Source of the DNA: Gemmatimonadota bacterium
Lineage (GTDB): Bacteria; Gemmatimonadota; Gemmatimonadetes; Gemmatimonadales; GWC2-71-9
Reading direction: 5' to 3'
Length of the DNA: 9,645 bases
Assembly: GCA_017889745.1 (NCBI GenBank)
Contig: JAGGAG010000110.1
Location: 1-9,645, forward strand
A model generated the notes under the pieces. The model worked only from the letters and a program-made list of their open reading frames with translations, was not told where the DNA came from and searched no databases. Shown piece by piece: positions 6,418 through 9,645 of the stretch. Numbering within the stretch: the first letter of the stretch is position 1; each line of letters opens with the position of its first letter. Made by a program: the position numbers and the translations under genes.

Positions 6418-6825
6418 GTGGCGATCGTACCGTTCGACAACCTCACCGCCGAGCCGGCCCTGCAGCAGCAGGTCTATCAGGCGGTGCGCGAGGCGGTCAC
6501 GAACCGGCTCGGGTTGCGCGAGGCCTCGGAGGCACAGGCAGATGCCGTCGTCCGTGGCACGGTCACCCGCTACGAACCGGATCTTCCGGTCGCCTTTCAG
6601 GGCTCCGCCGACCCGGCGCAGCGCAACGTCACGGTCACCCGGCGGATGGTGCAGTTGACGGTAAACGTGGAGATTATCGACCAGCACACGGAAAAGGCCC
6701 TCTGGCAGCGGCAGGGACTCACGACCGAGGGAGATTATGATCCGGGGAACGAACCGGCTGGCCGTGCGAGGGCGTTGGACCGGCTCACGGTGAATATCGT
6801 CGAGGGAGCGCAGTCGCAATGGTGA
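6418..6825 (+). CDS. lptE: LptE-like LPS-assembly lipoprotein
   Basis: The stretch from the first standard start (GTG 6418) gives 135 residues, but the true protein begins upstream with a lipobox Cys encoded at 6373, for about 150 mature residues. LptE plugs the LptD barrel and helps LPS reach the outer leaflet. The evidence is the motif TVAIVPFDN followed by a helix (QQQVYQAVREAVTNRLG), an ADAVVRGTVTRYEP strand pair and a VNVEIIDQHTEKALWQRQG hairpin, which is the order of secondary structure in LptE-like proteins of diderms outside Proteobacteria. Its place after a DUF4292 lipoprotein and near rfaE2 supports an LPS role. The gene overlaps the next by 7 bases (ATGGTGA). The assignment is by motif and context, and LptE sequences diverge widely. 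Confidence 0.7.
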   Translation: MAIVPFDNLTAEPALQQQVYQAVREAVTNRLGLREASEAQADAVVRGTVTRYEPDLPVAFQGSADPAQRNVTVTRRMVQLTVNVEIIDQHTEKALWQRQGLTTEGDYDPGNEPAGRARALDRLTVNIVEGAQSQW

Positions 6826-7184
6826 CGTTGCTCAGGAACCGTCGTGGTGCCGGTACCCTCGGGTGCCTCTTCTCGCTGCTGATCTTCGCCGCGATGCTCT
6901 ACTACGGCTATCATGTCGGCCAGGTCTACTGGAAGTTCTACCAGCTCCAGGACGCCATGAAGTCGCAGGCTCGCCTGGCGCCCAGTCTTGCCGACGATGT
7001 CATCCGGCGCCGCCTCAACGAGGCGTCCGACGACATCTACCCCGACGTCAAGTTCAAGTTCAACATCTCCCGCGGCGGACGGCCCCGGAAGATCGTCATC
7101 GAAACCGAATACGCGGACAGCGTCGACCTCCCGCTGTTCAAGCACACCTTCCAGCTCAAGCCGCGGGCCGAAGAGGGCATCTGA
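6819..7184 (+). CDS. Single-pass membrane protein, DUF4845-like, function unknown
   Basis: The product has 121 residues. A basic N-terminus (RNRR, 6-9) is followed by one membrane helix (about 11-31, GTLGCLFSLLIFAAMLYYGYH), then an amphipathic helix (34-52) and a beta-rich end with VKFKFNISRG and KIVIETEYADSVDLP. This plan (short cytoplasmic start, one helix, small outer domain) recalls DUF4845 proteins, which is a resemblance and not a firm match. The start is ATG 6819 overlapping the lptE stop; GTG 6822 is an equal alternative. The position between an LPS-transport gene and a heptose-transfer gene suggests an envelope role. It shares a K-F-K-F strand with the DUF4292 lipoprotein. Confidence 0.7.
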   Translation: MVTLLRNRRGAGTLGCLFSLLIFAAMLYYGYHVGQVYWKFYQLQDAMKSQARLAPSLADDVIRRRLNEASDDIYPDVKFKFNISRGGRPRKIVIETEYADSVDLPLFKHTFQLKPRAEEGI

Positions 7185-7213
7185 CCGCGGCCGGGCGCGA
7201 GCCGGGGCCCGCG

Positions 7214-7690
7214 ATGGATACTGCCGTCAAGCGGATGACCCGCTCCGAGGCGCGCGCATGGCGCGAAGCCCAGCGCGGCCCGATCGTCTTCACCAACGGC
7301 GTCTTCGACCTCCTGCATCCCGGACACGTCACCCTCCTCGAGACGGCGCGGGCGCTTGGCAATGCGCTCATCGTGGGGCTCAACACCGACGTGTCGGTGC
7401 GCCGGCTGGGGAAGGGAAGCGGCCGCCCCGTTAACGGCGAGGATGCCCGCGCCCGCGTGCTGGCCGCCCTCGCCGCCGTGGATGTCGTGGTGCTGTTCGA
7501 CGAGGACACGCCCCACGATCTCATCGTCGAGCTCGCCCCCGACGTGCTCGTGAAGGGCGCCGATTACCCCCGCGAGCGCATCGCCGGCGCCGACTTCGTG
7601 GAATCCCGCGGTGGCCGTGTCGTCCGCGTCCCCATTCTCCCTGGTCAGTCAACCACCCAGCTGCTGGAGCGTGTGCGTGCCTCGTCCTGA
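7214..7690 (+). CDS. rfaE2: D-glycero-beta-D-manno-heptose 1-phosphate adenylyltransferase (HldE C-domain type)
   Basis: The enzyme transfers AMP from ATP to heptose-1-phosphate, giving ADP-heptose for the LPS inner core; it is cytoplasmic. At 158 residues it is a stand-alone nucleotidyltransferase without the N-terminal kinase domain of fused HldE. Motifs are FTNGVFDLLHPGHV (26-39) with the HxGH site His35-His38, GLNTDVSVRRLGKG, RPVNGEDARARVLAAL, VLVKGADY, and the terminal QSTTQLLERVR. The start is ATG 7214 with GGGG about 7 bases upstream; the frame is open further upstream, but that part overlaps the previous gene in another frame and lacks family similarity. The 3' end overlaps rph by 14 bases. 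The partner heptose kinase (rfaE1) is not in the window. Confidence 0.92.
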   Translation: MDTAVKRMTRSEARAWREAQRGPIVFTNGVFDLLHPGHVTLLETARALGNALIVGLNTDVSVRRLGKGSGRPVNGEDARARVLAALAAVDVVVLFDEDTPHDLIVELAPDVLVKGADYPRERIAGADFVESRGGRVVRVPILPGQSTTQLLERVRASS

Positions 7691-8387
7691 TGGTCGTACG
7701 AACGATCAGCTTCGCCCCGTCGCCCTCGAACGCGGCGCCAATCCCTACGCCGAAGGCTCCTGCCTCATCCGCATGGGCGGCACGCTGGTGCACTGCACCG
7801 CGTCCGTCGAAACCGGTGCGCCCCCGCACAAGCGCGGCACCGGTGAGGGCTGGGTTACGGCCGAGTACTCCATGCTCCCCCGCGCCACCGTCGAGCGCAC
7901 CAATCGCGAGCGCCAGGGCCCCGGTGGACGCACCCAGGAGATCCAGCGCCTCATCGGCCGCTCCCTCCGCGCCGCGATGGGTACCTTCGCGTTCGGCGAG
8001 TTCACCATCAAGGTCGACTGCGATGTGCTCCAGGCCGACGGCGGCACCCGCACCGCGAGCATCACCGGCGGCTGCGTCGCTCTGGCCGATGCCTGCGCCT
8101 GGCTCGCCGCGCGCCAGGGCATCCCGTCCCCGTTTGGCACCCTGGTAGCCGCCGTGTCGGTCGGCATCGTGGACACCGAACCGCGGCTCGACCTCGCCTA
8201 CCTCGAGGACCGCGACGCCGGCGTCGACGCCAACATCGTCCTGCTCGAGCCCAATCGCTTCGTCGAGCTGCAGGGCACCGCGGAGCACGGCACGTTTTCC
8301 CGCGAGGAGTTCGACGATCTTCTGGTGCACGCCGAGCGCGGCATCACCGAACTTTTCGGCGCGCAACGCAAGGCACTCGGCTGGTGA
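7677..8387 (+). CDS. rph: Ribonuclease PH
   Basis: This phosphate-dependent 3'-5' exoribonuclease trims tRNA 3' ends, working as a ring hexamer. At 236 residues it is the family norm. It starts with PRPDGRTNDQLRPV, then GTLVHCTASVE (36-46), GWVTAEYSMLPRAT (58-71), GGRTQEIQRLIGRSLRAA (83-100) and DCDVLQADGGTRTASITGG (114-132); Arg85 and Arg125 correspond to the phosphate-binding Arg86 and Arg126 of the E. coli enzyme. The start is GTG 7677, decided by GGAG at 7666-7669 (7 bases) and by homology; the same frame is open upstream inside rfaE2. It overlaps rfaE2 by 14 bases and its stop overlaps the rdgB start (GTGA). The rph-rdgB pairing is common in bacteria. Confidence 0.96.
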   Translation: MPRPDGRTNDQLRPVALERGANPYAEGSCLIRMGGTLVHCTASVETGAPPHKRGTGEGWVTAEYSMLPRATVERTNRERQGPGGRTQEIQRLIGRSLRAAMGTFAFGEFTIKVDCDVLQADGGTRTASITGGCVALADACAWLAARQGIPSPFGTLVAAVSVGIVDTEPRLDLAYLEDRDAGVDANIVLLEPNRFVELQGTAEHGTFSREEFDDLLVHAERGITELFGAQRKALGW

Positions 8388-8995
8388 GGCTGCTGGCCGC
8401 CACGCGCAGCAAGGGCAAGCAGGCGGAGTTCCGCCGCCTGCTCGAGGCCGCGGGACATGAGGTCATCTTCCCCGACGATGCCGGGATTCCGCTGCGGGAA
8501 GAACTCGAGGATGGTCTCGAGATGGAATCCACCTTCGAGGGAAATGCCCGCCGGAAGGCCGAGTACTTCGCGAAGCTGAGCGGCCTGCCCACCATCGCCG
8601 ATGACTCCGGGCTCGAGGTCATCTCGCTCGGCGGCGCGCCGGGGGTCCGCTCCCGGCGCTGGTCCGGCGTCGATGGCCCCGAGGCGGTCGTCTCGGCCGC
8701 CAACAACGCGGAACTGCTGCGGCGGCTCGCCGGCGCGCCCGCCACGAAGCGTACCGCCCGCTATCGCTGTGTGATCGTCTATCTCAGCGCGCCGACCGCC
8801 GCGCCGGCGGTGTTCGAGGGAACCTGTCCCGGCAGGATTCTGGAGGAAGCCGATGGAACCGGTGGCTTCGGCTACGATCCATTGTTCCTGAGCGCGGAGA
8901 TCGGCAAGTCGTTCGGTTCGGCAACGCCCGAGGAGAAGGACGCGATCAGCCACCGGGGCAAGGCCTTGCAATCCCTCATCCAATCCCTCACCTAG
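8384..8995 (+). CDS. rdgB: XTP/dITP diphosphatase (non-canonical purine NTP pyrophosphatase, Ham1/RdgB)
   Basis: The enzyme hydrolyses dITP, ITP and XTP to monophosphates and pyrophosphate, keeping deaminated purines out of nucleic acids. The product has 203 residues, normal length. Motifs are ATRSKGKQAEF (6-16), FEGNARRKAEYFAKLSGLPT (51-70), IADDSGLEV with catalytic Asp73/Asp74, GAPGVRSRRW, GTGGFGYDPLF (158-168) and ISHRGKAL with His190-Arg191. The usual Asn of the N-terminal T-x-N-x-x-K motif is Ser9, a mild oddity. GTG 8384 overlaps the rph stop by 4 bases. The last eight codons contain a short tandem duplication (QSLI, QSLT). This is the last gene of the long overlapping cluster. Confidence 0.95.
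   Translation: MRLLAATRSKGKQAEFRRLLEAAGHEVIFPDDAGIPLREELEDGLEMESTFEGNARRKAEYFAKLSGLPTIADDSGLEVISLGGAPGVRSRRWSGVDGPEAVVSAANNAELLRRLAGAPATKRTARYRCVIVYLSAPTAAPAVFEGTCPGRILEEADGTGGFGYDPLFLSAEIGKSFGSATPEEKDAISHRGKALQSLIQSLT
8969..8992 (+). repeat. 12-base tandem duplication at the rdgB 3' end
   Basis: CAATCCCTCATC (8969-8980) is followed at once by CAATCCCTCACC (8981-8992), 11 of 12 bases identical. It is in register with the rdgB codons and gives QSLI-QSLT just before the stop. It looks like a recent slippage event with no clear role. Confidence 0.75.
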
Positions 8996-9014
8996 GGCGC
9001 CCGCTCACCGCGCC

Positions 9015-9645
9015 TTGTTCCTCCGTTGCGCGACCAAGGCAGCGACAAAATTCCACACGGTCCCGCTGAATTGGAAGGAAGTGTACTACACCAACTGCCC
9101 CCTCGTGTCCGCCAGCAACGTGGACCAGGAACTGGGATGGACCAGGGAGGAGTTCAAGAAGATCGGCGTGAAGTATCAGTTCATGCGCGCGGTCAAGGAG
9201 AACGACTGGTACCCGCACTACATCCACAATCTCGACAACCTGATTCGCTTCGGCGGGCTGTTCCCTCCCGTCGCGGTTCACGCTGACATCCGCAGGACCA
9301 GGCTCCTCGGCGTGACGCACGCACCACACGAGGGCGGCTGCATGCTGGTACGCGCCCGCGACGACATCTACCGGATGCAGGAGCTGAAGGGGAAGAAGAT
9401 CGGCATCACGAAGAGCCTCAACACGATCAAGAACGACTGGTGGCGGATCCAGGAGCACCAGGGCATCGAGCTGATGCTTCGGTTGAATGGCATGACGCTG
9501 AAGGACGTGCAGATCGTGGACTTCCCGTACCCGGACGACTGGTACAACGACCCCAGGATGCTGGAACCGATGGAGAACCCGTCGGAACTGTGGCTCAAGC
9601 GTGACCACAAGCGCGACCTCGCCTTCCGGCCACTGGAGACGGCGC
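9015..9645 (+). CDS. DszB-like desulfinase, N-terminal part (open at window end)
   Basis: About 210 codons are present; the gene runs past the edge (DszB is about 365 residues). It resembles 2'-hydroxybiphenyl-2-sulfinate desulfinase, which cleaves the C-S bond to release sulfite in the 4S dibenzothiophene pathway and shares the fold of NrtA/SsuA-type binding proteins. From TTG 9015, VYYTNCP places Cys28 like DszB Cys27; WYPHYIHNLDNLIRFGG places His68 and Arg78 ten apart, as His60 and Arg70 in DszB; RTRLLGVT, then ELKGKKIGITKS, match DszB's RTRLLGIT and DLAGRRIGVSAS. So the catalytic triad is kept. No signal peptide is seen, which argues against a periplasmic binding protein. No ATG is in frame, the frame is open from 8892, and no good ribosome site precedes TTG 9015, so the exact start is uncertain. 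The true substrate is unknown. Confidence 0.8.
   Translation, partial: MFLRCATKAATKFHTVPLNWKEVYYTNCPLVSASNVDQELGWTREEFKKIGVKYQFMRAVKENDWYPHYIHNLDNLIRFGGLFPPVAVHADIRRTRLLGVTHAPHEGGCMLVRARDDIYRMQELKGKKIGITKSLNTIKNDWWRIQEHQGIELMLRLNGMTLKDVQIVDFPYPDDWYNDPRMLEPMENPSELWLKRDHKRDLAFRPLETA

Noticed and set aside
7611..7676. Upstream extension of the rph frame inside rfaE2
   Set aside because: GTG 7677 has GGAG at 7 bases and gives the conserved R-P-D-G-R N-terminus.
8996..9014. GGGCGCCC palindrome (8996-9003) as a terminator between rdgB and the DszB-like gene
   Set aside because: The 8-base palindrome has no loop and no T-run after it, so it is not a usable intrinsic terminator.
8988..9608. Minus-strand 206-codon frame and a plus-strand 86-codon frame (9026-9286) over the DszB-like gene
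   Set aside because: Neither shows a known motif, whereas the frame used for the DszB-like call carries several conserved blocks.

Overview
The window is GC-rich, densely packed bacterial DNA. It encodes a lipopolysaccharide-bearing diderm: it has LpxH, an LptE-like protein and a heptose-1-phosphate adenylyltransferase, plus several lipoproteins. The mix of a DUF5683 protein, a secreted HEAT-repeat/cyclophilin fusion, a DUF4292-type lipoprotein and a heavy use of GTG/TTG starts is most like Gemmatimonadota. That placement is inference from gene content and style, not a database result.

Layout. Positions 1-665 (minus strand) hold a small lipoprotein gene followed by the first 71 codons of a YaiI/UPF0178 gene that appears to start with CTG. 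A 241-base intergenic region (666-906) separates it from a plus-strand pair, a DUF5683 membrane protein and glutamate racemase (murI), which are joined by a GTGA overlap. The tail of murI overlaps the tail of a minus-strand lpxH. LpxH is divergent from a long plus-strand cluster (3091-8995): acyl-CoA thioesterase, HEAT/cyclophilin protein, DUF4292 lipoprotein, LptE-like lipoprotein, single-pass membrane protein, heptose adenylyltransferase (rfaE2/hldE C-domain type), RNase PH (rph) and the XTP/dITP pyrophosphatase (rdgB). Neighbours mostly overlap or nearly touch. From 9015 to the end runs a partial gene, open at the window edge, for a protein resembling the desulfinase DszB and keeping its Cys-His-Arg catalytic residues.

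How it fits together. Most genes serve the cell envelope: murI makes D-glutamate for peptidoglycan, lpxH and rfaE2 act in lipid A and inner-core heptose synthesis, LptE helps insert LPS in the outer membrane, and the secreted prolyl isomerase and lipoproteins are probably periplasmic. rph and rdgB add RNA maturation and nucleotide-pool cleaning. The DszB-like gene is the one piece that does not belong to this housekeeping set.

The most notable points are the DszB-like enzyme, two genes whose true N-termini lack an ordinary start codon (yaiI with CTG; the LptE-like gene, where one missing base would explain it), a heptanucleotide repeat element shared by two intergenic regions of the cluster, and two -10-like boxes placed so that transcripts would be leaderless. 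No tRNA, rRNA, CRISPR, insertion sequence or convincing intrinsic terminator was seen.
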